Shown here piece after piece: positions 35,956 through 44,876 of a stretch of DNA of 64,000 nucleotides. The notes under the pieces were generated by a model. That model did no database searches. It worked only from the letters and a program-made list of their open reading frames with translations, and was not told the origin of the DNA. Made by a program: the position numbers and the translations under genes. Every line of letters begins with the position of its first letter. Within the stretch, counting starts at the first letter, position 1. Source of the stretch: Acetobacterium malicum subsp. dehalogenans DSM 11527 (GTDB lineage Bacteria; Bacillota; Clostridia; Eubacteriales; Eubacteriaceae); assembly GCF_000472665.1 (NCBI RefSeq), contig NZ_AXAC01000013.1, positions 1 through 64,000 of the forward strand, given 5' to 3'.

Positions 35956-36606
35956 CTATCCTAATCCCAGCAGCGATTTAAGACGTTCCCCTGATACCGC
36001 AGCCACTGCTAAATGAACCAGATCGCGGTTTTCAAACACCGTATTAAGCGCCGGTATGATCGAGCGGTTCCCGCGGCTGATCGATACCACGCTGACTTCG
36101 CCAGGAATTGTCAATTCCCCCACCCGTCGCCCGACCAACAAGGCTGGTATCTCAATTTCCATAATATCGACATCGCCATTCCCGATACTCATGGCCACAT
36201 TAACCGGTGCAAAACTCAGCAAATCGGCCACCCGATTTACGCCCCAGGACATTGGATCAAAGACCTGCAGTCCCAGCCGCCGATAAATTTCCGCTTTGCG
36301 GGGTTCATGAAGGGCTGACACGACCCGGGGAACCCCAAATATCTGACTGGCAATCCGGGCGGTGAGGGCATTGGCCTCGTCGTTGGAGGTCACCGCGGCC
36401 AGCGAGTCTGCCCGCTCAATTCCGGCCGAAAGCAATACATCCCGGTCAAATCCTACCCCGGCGATGGTTTTTCCCTTAAAGCCGGCTCCCAAATGTTTAA
36501 AGGTCAATGGGTCCTGATCAATGACGGTGATGTCGTGAGCACTCTGATTCAGTTTAAGAGCTAAACCGGATCCGATTCGCCCACAGCCTATTATAATGGT
36601 TTTCAT
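35956..36606 (-). CDS. TrkA-like RCK protein, first of the ATPase-linked pair
   Basis: A 216-residue RCK protein starting MKTIIIGCGRIGSGLALKL, with acidic VIDQDP and an RCK_C domain. Its ATG directly follows the TAA of the ATPase gene (TAAATG), so translation is tightly coupled to the pump. It corresponds to the first subunit of the trk pair at 18711. Confidence 0.88.
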   Translation of the reverse strand: MKTIIIGCGRIGSGLALKLNQSAHDITVIDQDPLTFKHLGAGFKGKTIAGVGFDRDVLLSAGIERADSLAAVTSNDEANALTARIASQIFGVPRVVSALHEPRKAEIYRRLGLQVFDPMSWGVNRVADLLSFAPVNVAMSIGNGDVDIMEIEIPALLVGRRVGELTIPGEVSVVSISRGNRSIIPALNTVFENRDLVHLAVAAVSGERLKSLLGLG

Positions 36607-39474
36607 TTAGCTATCCCCTTTCTCAATCTCTGTTTTATTATGTTTTTTATCCAAGCGTCGTTTATCCCAATTTCGCAAGAAGGCCTTCCGCAGTTCATCA
36701 ATAAGAATCACCACTGGCACCCACATAAAGAGATAGGCCCATTCAATCAAGCCGATTGGGGCGGTATTAAAGATCTCGTGCAAAAACGGCGTGTAGATCA
36801 GAATACTGAAGACCGTTAGCTCACAGATGATCCCGATTAAGATCATATGGTTGCTGAACAGCCCCACCTTAAACACCGAGGCCCGTTCGGTTCGACAATT
36901 GAAAACAATCCCGATTTGGGTAACCACAATCGCCCCTAACGTCATGGTGGTCGCCATTCGGTAAATCTCGCCCGAGTCAGCCATCGGTATCCCCGGCCAG
37001 CCGTTCTGCCAGTATAGGAAGAAGAAGGCTGACATCGCAATGGCCGACTCCATGATCCCATAAAACAGAAAAGCACGAATGAGTAACGGTCGATTGAGCA
37101 AATGTTCTTGCTGCGATCTTGGCGGACGCTGCATCACCCCTTCTTCTGGCAGTTCAACCCCCAAGGCGATGGCCGGGATCATATCGGTACCCAAATCCAC
37201 CGCCAGAATCTGCATGACCGTCAGCGGCAGCGGGATCTGCCCTTTGGCGAATAAAAACACAATAAAAGGCACCGCCTCGGGGACATTGCTGTTTAAAATA
37301 TAGGTGGCAAACTTACGGATATTGTTGTATACCCCCCGGCCTTCTTCCACCGCATTGACAATCGAGGCGAAATTGTCGTCGGTGAGAATCATATCAGCGG
37401 CTTCCTTGGCCACATCGGTTCCGGAAATCCCCATGGCAATGCCGATGTCAGCCTTTTTAAGGGCCGGTGAATCATTGACGCCATCACCGGTGACCGCCAC
37501 CACATTACCCATCTCCTGGAGGGCGGTGACTACCCGCAGCTTTTGTTCCGGTGCCACCCGGGCAAAGACAATTTCCTCAGTTAGGGCTTTTTTAAGATCC
37601 ACGTCATTAATTTCGTCCAGTTCAACACCAGTGACAATCCGGGGCTGAAGACTATGGATAATGCCGATCCTCCGGGCAATGCTTTCGGCCGTTAAGCCGT
37701 AATCACCGGTGATCATAATAATCTTTATCCCAGCCTGATGGCATTTTTTAACCGCTGCTGCCACTTCCACCCGGGGCGGATCCGCCATCACCGTGAGACC
37801 TAAAAAGGTCATATTGTTTTCAATGTGATCAGGCGTATAGTCGCTGAGACGCTCGGACAAACCCATGTCTTTGGTGAGAATCCGCATCGCTACTGCCAAA
37901 ACCCGAAGTCCTTTGCGGGCATAGTCATCATTGGCCGCCATCACCTGCTTACGGGTATCCTCATCCATCGCCACATCTTCACCGTCTTTGAGATAATGGG
38001 TACACAAATCCAACACCTCTTTGGGTGCCCCCTTGATATAGGCCAGCTTTTCGAGATCTGAGATATCACGGGATACCTGATGAATCGTACTCATCCGCTT
38101 GCGATGGGACTCAAAGGGCAGCTCCCGCAACCGCGGACTGTGCGAAAGCTCCGCGTCCAGATCAATTTTACCCTTCCGGGCGGCCACCACCAGGGCGGCC
38201 TCGGTAGGATCCCCGAGAATATTCCAATGGTTTATTTCCGGGGAGGGCGGCAATAAGCGGGAATTATTGCAGAGGCTGGCGGCCAGCAACAGTTTTCGCA
38301 TATCCTGGTTTTCGGCCAGCGAAATAACGGTCTCACCAGCCATTATTTCCCCCTCCGGGGCATAACCAACCCCGGTTACCGTAATTTGCTGATTGACCAT
38401 CCAGCAGTCACTAACCGTCATTTCATTCTGGGTCAGGGTTCCGGTTTTGTCAGTACAAATCACCGTGGTACAGCCCAAGGTTTCGACCGCTGATAAGCGT
38501 TTGATTAAAGCATTGCGTTTGGCCATCCGCTTGACTCCCATGGCCAGGGATAAGGTCACCGTGGGTAATAATCCTTCGGGGATAAAAGCCACAATCATCC
38601 CCATGGCGAAAATAAAACTTTCGGTAATATTGACATGAGCAAGCAGAACCGCCAGCACAAAAAAGATGACCCCCATGCTGATCGCCATCGCTGAAACCAG
38701 CCGGGTGATCCGTCCCATTTCCAGCTGCAGCGGACTGGGTACTTCCACCATGTTCTGGGTCAGATCGGCAATTTTACCGAATTCGGTATTCATCCCAGTG
38801 GCAAACACCACCGCCTTACAGGCCCCCGAAGCCGCATTGGTTCCGGCAAAAATCAGGTTGGGCTGTTCCGAACGACCCAGGTCAGTCCGATGACCAACAT
38901 CTTTGGTTTTATGGGCCGGATGGGATTCCCCGGTCAGAATCGACTGATCAGCTCTGAAATCATTGTCCTCAACCAGACGGCTATCGGCCGAAATGCGGTC
39001 GCCCTCGGCCAGAATAATCAGATCGCCGGGCACCAGTTCCTCGGCCAGAATTTTGACTTCGGCTCCATCCCGGATCACCCGGGCATAGGTCGGCAGTAGT
39101 TGTCCCAGCGCTTCAATCGCTTTTTCGGCCTGAAACTCCTGCCAGAAACTGAATAATCCATTAATGACATTGACCAGCCAAATGGCAATGGCCAGTTGGG
39201 GCAGCTGGGCTATCAGGGCCACCACGCCGCCAATCCATAAGAGAATGGCCATCAGGTGGGTAAAATTGGCCAGAAATTTCCAGATCAGCGGTTTACCCTT
39301 CTTTTTTTGAATACTGTTCTCACCAAAATGCGCCAATCGTGCTGCCGCTTCCTCAGACGTCAGACCTTCCGCACTTGTTTTCAGCTCGATATAAACATCA
39401 GCAACGAATAAGTTTTCGATGGGTTTTTCTAAGCCTATTCCCAGCGCTTCAACATCTGTCTGCTGCATCATCAA
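36607..39474 (-). CDS. P2C-like (Na,K-ATPase-type) cation-transporting P-type ATPase
   Basis: A 955-residue type II P-type ATPase: N-terminal cation ATPase domain, TGES at 181-184, PEGLLPTVTLSLA with Glu300 in TM4, phosphorylated Asp342 in DKTGTLTQNE, hinge GDGVNDSPALKKAD, and a full C-terminal six-helix part. TM5 reads SNVPEAVPF and TM6 reads LAVDLGTDMIPAI, very like TM5 and TM6 of animal Na,K- and H,K-ATPases (SNIPE, DLGTDM), whose Glu and Asp side chains bind Na+ and K+. I therefore favour monovalent cation transport over Ca2+. It is first in an operon with two TrkA-like proteins. Confidence 0.88.
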   Translation of the reverse strand: MMMQQTDVEALGIGLEKPIENLFVADVYIELKTSAEGLTSEEAAARLAHFGENSIQKKKGKPLIWKFLANFTHLMAILLWIGGVVALIAQLPQLAIAIWLVNVINGLFSFWQEFQAEKAIEALGQLLPTYARVIRDGAEVKILAEELVPGDLIILAEGDRISADSRLVEDNDFRADQSILTGESHPAHKTKDVGHRTDLGRSEQPNLIFAGTNAASGACKAVVFATGMNTEFGKIADLTQNMVEVPSPLQLEMGRITRLVSAMAISMGVIFFVLAVLLAHVNITESFIFAMGMIVAFIPEGLLPTVTLSLAMGVKRMAKRNALIKRLSAVETLGCTTVICTDKTGTLTQNEMTVSDCWMVNQQITVTGVGYAPEGEIMAGETVISLAENQDMRKLLLAASLCNNSRLLPPSPEINHWNILGDPTEAALVVAARKGKIDLDAELSHSPRLRELPFESHRKRMSTIHQVSRDISDLEKLAYIKGAPKEVLDLCTHYLKDGEDVAMDEDTRKQVMAANDDYARKGLRVLAVAMRILTKDMGLSERLSDYTPDHIENNMTFLGLTVMADPPRVEVAAAVKKCHQAGIKIIMITGDYGLTAESIARRIGIIHSLQPRIVTGVELDEINDVDLKKALTEEIVFARVAPEQKLRVVTALQEMGNVVAVTGDGVNDSPALKKADIGIAMGISGTDVAKEAADMILTDDNFASIVNAVEEGRGVYNNIRKFATYILNSNVPEAVPFIVFLFAKGQIPLPLTVMQILAVDLGTDMIPAIALGVELPEEGVMQRPPRSQQEHLLNRPLLIRAFLFYGIMESAIAMSAFFFLYWQNGWPGIPMADSGEIYRMATTMTLGAIVVTQIGIVFNCRTERASVFKVGLFSNHMILIGIICELTVFSILIYTPFLHEIFNTAPIGLIEWAYLFMWVPVVILIDELRKAFLRNWDKRRLDKKHNKTEIEKGDS

Positions 39475-39708
39475 TCACCCTCTTTTTTTCATTTTTGCAC
39501 AATTAAATTTTTTCGCAATTTGCCCAAAGCAAAACTTCGTTCTATTTCAGTATACCCACTATTTTGTCTTACCAATCAATTTTTTATTTTTCCATTCTGA
39601 TCCTGTCATTTTTGTATTTTTTGATACTTATAATGATATCAGAATTGTATTACAATAAGAATGCAAACCACATTGAAGAACTGAAAATCAAATTGAGGAG
39701 ATACTTAA

Positions 39709-40581
39709 ATGAATAATCGCTATGAACTAAACAAAAACCTGGCCCAAATGTTAAAAGGCGGGGTAATTATGGATGTTACCACGGCCGAGCAGGCCCGCAT
39801 TGCCCAGGAAGCCGGTGCCTGTGCGGTGATGGCATTGGAACGGATTCCCGCTGATATCCGCTCGGCCGGCGGGGTTTCGCGGATGAGTGATCCCAAAATG
39901 ATCAAGAGTATTCAAGCCGCGGTTTCCATTCCGGTAATGGCCAAGGTGCGGATCGGTCATTTTGCCGAAGCCCAGATCCTGGAAGCCATCGAAATAGATT
40001 ATATTGATGAGAGCGAGGTGCTGTCGCCAGCCGATGATACCTACCATATCGACAAAACCGGTTTTTCAGTACCCTTTGTCTGCGGCGCCAAAGATCTGGG
40101 TGAAGCCCTGCGACGAATCAGTGAAGGTGCTGCGATGATTCGCACCAAGGGTGAACCGGGTACCGGCGACGTGGTTCAGGCCGTTCGCCATATGCGCCTG
40201 ATCAACCAGCAGATCCGCACGATTCAAAACACCAGAGCAGATGAACTCTACCAGGTGGCCAAGGATCTGCAGGTACCTTACGAGCTGGTTCAGCTGGTCA
40301 ATGAAACCGGCAAACTACCAGTGGTGAACTTTGCTGCCGGCGGCATCGCCACTCCGGCTGATGCGGCTCTGATGATGCAGTTGGGGGCTGAAGGGGTCTT
40401 TGTCGGCTCCGGCATCTTCAAATCCGGCAATCCGGCCAAACGGGCTCAAGCCATTGTTAAAGCGGTGACTAATTACAATGATGCCAAACTGCTGGCTGAA
40501 CTCTCAGAAGATCTGGGCGAAGCCATGGTGGGTATCAACGAGCAGGAAATTGCCTTATTGATGGCCCAACGAGGCATCTAA
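39709..40581 (+). CDS. pdxS: Pyridoxal 5'-phosphate synthase subunit PdxS
   Basis: A 290-residue TIM-barrel synthase making PLP from ribose 5-phosphate, glyceraldehyde 3-phosphate and ammonia supplied by PdxT. The catalytic lysines lie in [10 protein letters not shown] and [10 protein letters not shown]; the phosphate-binding [14 protein letters not shown] is present. GAGGAG lies eight bases upstream. It overlaps pdxT by one base. The product is the cofactor of the decarboxylases encoded nearby. Confidence 0.96.
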   Translation: MNNRYELNKNLAQMLKGGVIMDVTTAEQARIAQEAGACAVMALERIPADIRSAGGVSRMSDPKMIKSIQAAVSIPVMAKVRIGHFAEAQILEAIEIDYIDESEVLSPADDTYHIDKTGFSVPFVCGAKDLGEALRRISEGAAMIRTKGEPGTGDVVQAVRHMRLINQQIRTIQNTRADELYQVAKDLQVPYELVQLVNETGKLPVVNFAAGGIATPADAALMMQLGAEGVFVGSGIFKSGNPAKRAQAIVKAVTNYNDAKLLAELSEDLGEAMVGINEQEIALLMAQRGI

Positions 40582-41177
40582 TGGCGATAACCATTGGTGT
40601 ATTAGCAGTCCAGGGCGCTTTTTCCGAACATATCACCACTTTGAAGCAATTGGGTGTTCACTGCATTGAAATTAGAAAACCCGCAGATCTGGCCAGCCAT
40701 CCCCTTGATGGCCTGGTTCTCCCCGGGGGCGAAAGTACCGTTATCGGCAAGCTCTTGCAGGAGCTGGCGCTCTTTGAACCCCTGAAAGACCTCATTGAAG
40801 CTGACCTGCCGGTGCTGGGCACCTGCGCCGGACTGATTCTGCTGGCGGGCCAGATTGCCGAAGATAACACCATTCATTTTGGCACGATGAATATGGTAGC
40901 CCGCAGAAACGCCTATGGCCGCCAGCTGGGCAGCTTTCAGACGGAGGCTGAATTTGATGCCGGCGGAAAAATCCCGATGGTTTTTATCCGGGCGCCCTAT
41001 ATCGAAAGCGTCGGCGTCGATGTGAACATTCTGGCTCGGGTTGATAATCATATTGTGGCCGCCCGACAGGGAAACATGATAGTGACTTCCTTTCACCCGG
41101 AGCTGACCGCGGATCTGACGGTGCATCAGTATTTTTTAAATTTAGTTCAACAAAAAGCAAAAACCTGTATCGCTTGA
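40581..41177 (+). CDS. pdxT: Pyridoxal 5'-phosphate synthase glutaminase subunit PdxT
   Basis: A 198-residue class I glutaminase (triad Cys in GTCAGLILL, His and Glu in SFHPELT) with GGEST near residue 50. It supplies ammonia to PdxS. The ATG overlaps the pdxS stop (TAATGG). A strong terminator follows at its stop codon. Confidence 0.95.
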   Translation: MAITIGVLAVQGAFSEHITTLKQLGVHCIEIRKPADLASHPLDGLVLPGGESTVIGKLLQELALFEPLKDLIEADLPVLGTCAGLILLAGQIAEDNTIHFGTMNMVARRNAYGRQLGSFQTEAEFDAGGKIPMVFIRAPYIESVGVDVNILARVDNHIVAARQGNMIVTSFHPELTADLTVHQYFLNLVQQKAKTCIA

Positions 41178-41194
41178 TAGCGATACAGGTTTTT
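41159..41194. terminator. Bidirectional terminator after pdxT
   Basis: AAAAACCTGTATCGC and GCGATACAGGTTTTT form a perfect 15-base stem with a six-base loop, serving both pdxST and the convergent methyltransferase operon. Confidence 0.88.
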
Positions 41195-41213
41195 GCGGTA
41201 ATAACTTTAACGA

Positions 41214-42191
41214 TTAAAACAGTTCTTTGCTCATTTCATCAATGCACTCATCGATATAAGCGATAACGCCTTCAAAATTCTCAATTGGCAGACCAGATGT
41301 CTGGCAAGGAATGAAGTATTTGTGGCCATTGGCTTTACAGGTTTCTTCCACCTGTTTTTTTACCACTTCTTTTTCCCAGCCGGGATAATCAACAGTACCG
41401 CTGTGAAGACCGCCCATGAAGGTGATCTTGTCGCCGTATTTTTCAACCAGTTCCGGAATATTATTGGTGTTCATTACCCCTTGCCAGATATCAATGCCCA
41501 CTTCGATCATGTAAGGCACTAAATTAGCCGCATAGGAGTCACTATGGTGGATAATCAATTCCACGCCATTGTCTTTATAGAACTGATAGATTTTTTTGTA
41601 CGATGGCACAAAGAATTCTTCAAACATTTCTGGCGAAATAAAGGAAGAAATCTGGCTGCCCCAGTCATCATGATGTAAAATGGCTTCCGGCTTCAATTTT
41701 TCCATCATCACGGCGGCAAATTCCAATTCATATTCAGTCAGATAGTCAATCAGTTCCTGCATTGCTTCTGGCTCTTCGTAAAGGGCCATCAGGGCGTTTT
41801 CCATGCCCATCAGGTGATGGGTCATTTCGAAGAGACCTGGTGCGAAAAAGGCCGTCGCAAACTTTTCTTTACGGTCAACGGCATTGGCGTGAGCAATCGC
41901 TGGCGCCCAGGCTTCGTCTGAGGTGGCAATGGCTGGTTTTTTGACGGTTTTTTTCCACTCGGTAATATCCTGAATCACCGCCAAGCCATCGTGATGAACC
42001 GGGAACATGCCTAACTGGCCTTCTGGCCATTGCCAGGTAATACCCCAATGATCTTTCCATGTTTGACCATATTTAAATTCTGTACCAGTTGGTACTTCCA
42101 TGATCAGATCAATAAATTCATATTGTTTGACAAAACGATCCGGATTGCCACCCTTCATTGTTTCCAGCAAATTTTCTCTGATTGTTAACAT
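41214..42191 (-). CDS. UroD/MtaA-family methyltransferase I (O-demethylase type)
   Basis: A 325-residue protein of the uroporphyrinogen decarboxylase/MtaA superfamily. In Acetobacterium such proteins (OdmB, VdmB, MtvB) transfer the methyl group of aryl methyl ethers to a corrinoid protein with the help of a zinc ion. Candidate metal ligands are in ILHHDDWGSQ and LIIHHSDSYA. It is the last of three genes: methyltransferase II, corrinoid protein, this enzyme. The methyl donor cannot be told from sequence. Confidence 0.8.
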   Translation of the reverse strand: MLTIRENLLETMKGGNPDRFVKQYEFIDLIMEVPTGTEFKYGQTWKDHWGITWQWPEGQLGMFPVHHDGLAVIQDITEWKKTVKKPAIATSDEAWAPAIAHANAVDRKEKFATAFFAPGLFEMTHHLMGMENALMALYEEPEAMQELIDYLTEYELEFAAVMMEKLKPEAILHHDDWGSQISSFISPEMFEEFFVPSYKKIYQFYKDNGVELIIHHSDSYAANLVPYMIEVGIDIWQGVMNTNNIPELVEKYGDKITFMGGLHSGTVDYPGWEKEVVKKQVEETCKANGHKYFIPCQTSGLPIENFEGVIAYIDECIDEMSKELF

Positions 42192-42245
42192 AACTTCTCC
42201 TTCTTATGCTTTATTTGGGATAATTGTTACTGTTCTTGTAGCGGC

Positions 42246-42881
42246 TTAAGCGCCAATCAGTTCTTTGGCTTTAGCAGCAGCACTACCGGCATCCGGTGCA
42301 TAACCATCGGCGCCGATTTCTGTAGCGTACTCTGGTGTAACCGGAGCCCCACCAACAATGACCTTCATATCCGGATAAGCTGCTTTAATCGTTTGAACGG
42401 CTTCTTTTAACGCTGGCATGGTAGTGGTTAACAGACCAGAACAAGCAACTAATACAACATTATTATTTTCTTTTACCGCTTCTACAAACTTGTCTGCCGG
42501 TACGTCAACGCCCAGGTCAACCATATCAAAGCCAGCGCTTTCAAGCATCATCACAACCAGGTTTTTACCGATATCGTGCAGATCGCCGGCTACAGTTCCC
42601 ATGATACAGGTTCCCAGTGAATTGGCGCCATCGCCGGCCATCACTGGTTTTAACACTTCTACCCCTTTGGACATCGCTTTGGCGGCAATTAACATTTCTG
42701 GAACAAAGATTTCTCCAGATGAGAATTTATCCCCGACCACGCCCATGGAGGCAACCATTGCATCCAGAATATCCTGCGCTTTATCACCGGCATCCAGAGC
42801 TTCCTGAACGGCTGCGGCAACCTTCTTTGATTTACCGGTTTCGACCAATACTTTTACATCTTCAATTTTTGACATTTTCAA
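42246..42881 (-). CDS. Corrinoid methyl-carrier protein
   Basis: A 211-residue cobalamin-binding protein of the MtgC/MtvC type: helical cap domain (about 1-90) and Rossmann B12 domain with DLHDIGKNLV, whose His is the lower cobalt ligand, then VDLGVDVP, ACSGLLTTT and VGGAPVTPEYA. It shuttles methyl groups between methyltransferase I (41214) and II (42957). No activating enzyme (RACE) is encoded beside it, so reactivation must come from elsewhere. Confidence 0.92.
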   Translation of the reverse strand: MKMSKIEDVKVLVETGKSKKVAAAVQEALDAGDKAQDILDAMVASMGVVGDKFSSGEIFVPEMLIAAKAMSKGVEVLKPVMAGDGANSLGTCIMGTVAGDLHDIGKNLVVMMLESAGFDMVDLGVDVPADKFVEAVKENNNVVLVACSGLLTTTMPALKEAVQTIKAAYPDMKVIVGGAPVTPEYATEIGADGYAPDAGSAAAKAKELIGA

Positions 42882-42956
42882 TTTCTCCTTTGATTTTTAT
42901 ACTAATTTTTATTTTAATCACCCGGAACCTGTGTGAGTGCCGGGTTTGGTTGTAAC

Positions 42957-43754
42957 TTATTTTACGAAAATACCTTCCCGGAAAGCACCGATATATTCCA
43001 TGCAGTATTCATCTTCACCCATCATCGCTTCGGTGGCAAACAGCATTCCCATCATATCCTTGTTCAGGGGATCGAGAATAAAGCTGTCCATGCCGGCGCT
43101 CATGGCCAGAACGGCAAAGGCCTGGTTGGCAATCCGGCGGGCTGGTAAATTGAAAGAAATGTTGCTGACGGCACCGGTGACATGAATGGTTGGATATTGC
43201 TTTTTGATTTCCCGAATGACTTCGGTGACCATGGTAATCCCATCTTCCGAGGTGCACAGCATTTCAATCAAGGGATCGATGTGCATGCGGGAGGGGTCAA
43301 TCTTATATTCCTGGCATTTTGCCATTAAGTCAGTGAACACTTCCAGACGATCCTTGGCGGTTTTAGGGATGCCCTTGTCACTGTTTAGCAAAGCCACACA
43401 TTCCCACTTGGTATCGGCCAGTACCTTAAAGGCCACATCGACCTTGTCCCCTTCTAATGACACGGAGTTAAACAGTCCTGGTTTGTTGCAGTATTTCATC
43501 GATTCAATGCAGGTATAAACATTGGGGCTGTCCACTGCAATCGGCACGTCAGTAGCATCCTGAACGATGTCAATCAACCATTTCATCGTTTCCAGTTCGA
43601 TGTCATCGTCCACTGAGGCACAGACGTCGATGAAATTAGCCCCAGCTTCGGCCTGCTTAATCGCCAGGTTCCGGATAAATTCGACATCCTTTGCCGCTAT
43701 CGCTTTCGCGGTTGAGGGAATAGCACCGTTAATTTTTTCGCCAATAATTATCAT
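42957..43754 (-). CDS. Methylcobamide:tetrahydrofolate methyltransferase (II)
   Basis: A 265-residue pterin-binding TIM barrel of the DHPS/AcsE family. It moves the methyl group from the corrinoid protein to tetrahydrofolate, feeding the Wood-Ljungdahl pathway. Motifs: EKINGAIPSTAKAI at the N-terminus, GANFIDVCAS, and VDSPNVYTCIE. First gene of the operon, downstream of the TetR-controlled promoter. Confidence 0.9.
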   Translation of the reverse strand: MIIIGEKINGAIPSTAKAIAAKDVEFIRNLAIKQAEAGANFIDVCASVDDDIELETMKWLIDIVQDATDVPIAVDSPNVYTCIESMKYCNKPGLFNSVSLEGDKVDVAFKVLADTKWECVALLNSDKGIPKTAKDRLEVFTDLMAKCQEYKIDPSRMHIDPLIEMLCTSEDGITMVTEVIREIKKQYPTIHVTGAVSNISFNLPARRIANQAFAVLAMSAGMDSFILDPLNKDMMGMLFATEAMMGEDEYCMEYIGAFREGIFVK

Positions 43755-43947
43755 TTTCTTTCTCCTTTTCGATCTTGTTTATATTTGAAACGATTCTTCG
43801 TTTAAATGCCACTTTTCTCTGATTCTCAATCACCCGATATGATTATCGTTTACAGTCATTAACTGACAACGCTGTCATCATTTTCCGGCTGGCCTGATTA
43901 ATCGCCAGCATTCTTACCCGCACCAGGTTCCCTGAACCGTTATTTAT

Positions 43948-43959
43948 TTTACCGGTAAA
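43948..43959. promoter_or_regulatory. TetR-type operator, promoter-proximal downstream site
   Basis: TTTACCGGTAAA, a perfect 12-base palindrome, lies just downstream of the -10 element of the methyltransferase promoter, where a repressor would block initiation. It shares its core with the site at 44002-44017. Confidence 0.7.
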
Positions 43960-43967
43960 GTAATTGC

Positions 43968-43996
43968 AGTATAGTCCTATTTTTACGAATTGTCAA
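43968..43996 (-). promoter_or_regulatory. Consensus promoter of the methyltransferase operon
   Basis: TTGACA, 17 bases, TATACT on the minus strand, enclosed by two ACCGGT-centred palindromes whose centres are 56 bases apart. Confidence 0.75.
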
Positions 43997-44001
43997 CATA
44001 A

Positions 44002-44017
44002 ATTTTACCGGTAAAAT
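44002..44017. promoter_or_regulatory. TetR-type operator, upstream site
   Basis: ATTTTACCGGTAAAAT, a perfect 16-base palindrome, lies upstream of the -35 of the methyltransferase promoter and 28 bases upstream of the tetR promoter. Probably bound by the TetR protein encoded at 44103. Confidence 0.72.
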
Positions 44018-44044
44018 ATTTTTCTTCAGATCTGATGTTTTGCC

Positions 44045-44073
44045 TTGATATCGAGAAGATTAAACGATACAAT
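44045..44073 (+). promoter_or_regulatory. Promoter of the TetR regulator gene
   Basis: TTGATA, 17 bases, TACAAT, followed 30 bases later by the ATG of the regulator, which has GAGAGACAG as ribosome binding region. Confidence 0.65.
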
Positions 44074-44102
44074 AACAGCATCGAAAACAAAGAGAGACAG
44101 AT

Positions 44103-44762
44103 ATGAAAAATCAGAAAGAAAATATTATCCAGGTTGCCACAAAACTTTTTTACGAACAAGGTTATAAAAATACCTACTTAGATCAAATTGCCACTGATTG
44201 TGAGATTACCAAGCCTTTAATCACCTATTATTTTAAATCAAAATCTAATTTAGCCCGGGAAGTGACCGAAAAATTTCTGGTCGAACATAAGAACAGGGTT
44301 GCTTTTAGACTCTATTTAGAATATTTCAAAGGTCAGCCGGCCGACTTGCAGGTGAGTACCGCAGTGGAAATCCGTTTATATGACATGCTGCATCTATGTG
44401 ATCCCAATGTCATGCGTTTTATTAAAGAACATGCTGATGAAAAGCATGAAGATACCTTTTCCCAAAGCGTTGTTCATCTTTATAAAATCCATGACCGCCG
44501 ATACAAATTAAAACTGAAACGATGTCCTGATGAAATATCGATGATTGCCCGATCTGCCATGGCTTCCTCATTATCGGTAAAATTAGCCTATGCCAATGGC
44601 GAGTTTGACTGTTCTCAGGAAGAATGTCTGGATTACCTGACCAGCCTTCATTTTGTCCTGATGCATATTGATGAAAGCCGAATTGATGAAATCATTGACG
44701 AAAGCAAACGGGTTTTACAATTGATCCCTTTTGAAATCAAGCCTTATTTTCAGGTTATCTAA
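44103..44762 (+). CDS. TetR-family transcriptional regulator
   Basis: A 219-residue TetR-type protein: N-terminal helix-turn-helix (KLFYEQGYKNTYLDQIA, ITKPLITYYFKSK) and a helical ligand-binding domain without recognised motifs. It is divergent to the methyltransferase operon and two matching palindromes lie in the shared 348-base gap, so it most probably represses that operon and responds to its methyl donor or a product. Similar TetR genes accompany methyltransferase clusters in Acetobacterium, as far as I recall. Confidence 0.88.
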   Translation: MKNQKENIIQVATKLFYEQGYKNTYLDQIATDCEITKPLITYYFKSKSNLAREVTEKFLVEHKNRVAFRLYLEYFKGQPADLQVSTAVEIRLYDMLHLCDPNVMRFIKEHADEKHEDTFSQSVVHLYKIHDRRYKLKLKRCPDEISMIARSAMASSLSVKLAYANGEFDCSQEECLDYLTSLHFVLMHIDESRIDEIIDESKRVLQLIPFEIKPYFQVI

Positions 44763-44790
44763 TCTCGTTATTTATATTAGCTGATTACAA

Positions 44791-44838
44791 AAAAGAACTT
44801 AGTCGCACTGTTATGATCAGCGCGGACTAAGTTCTTTT
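44791..44838. terminator. Bidirectional terminator between tetR and the DMT gene
   Basis: AAAAGAACTTAGTC and GACTAAGTTCTTTT form a 14-base stem around a 20-base loop, with T-runs in both directions. Confidence 0.85.
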
Positions 44839-44876
44839 TTCGTATATAGCAATAATCGTTCATCTCAATGTATATG

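Noticed and set aside
36607-39474. Calcium ATPase (SERCA/PMA1-like) annotation
   Set aside because: General motifs would allow it, but TM5 and TM6 (SNVPE, DLGTDM) match Na,K/H,K pumps better.
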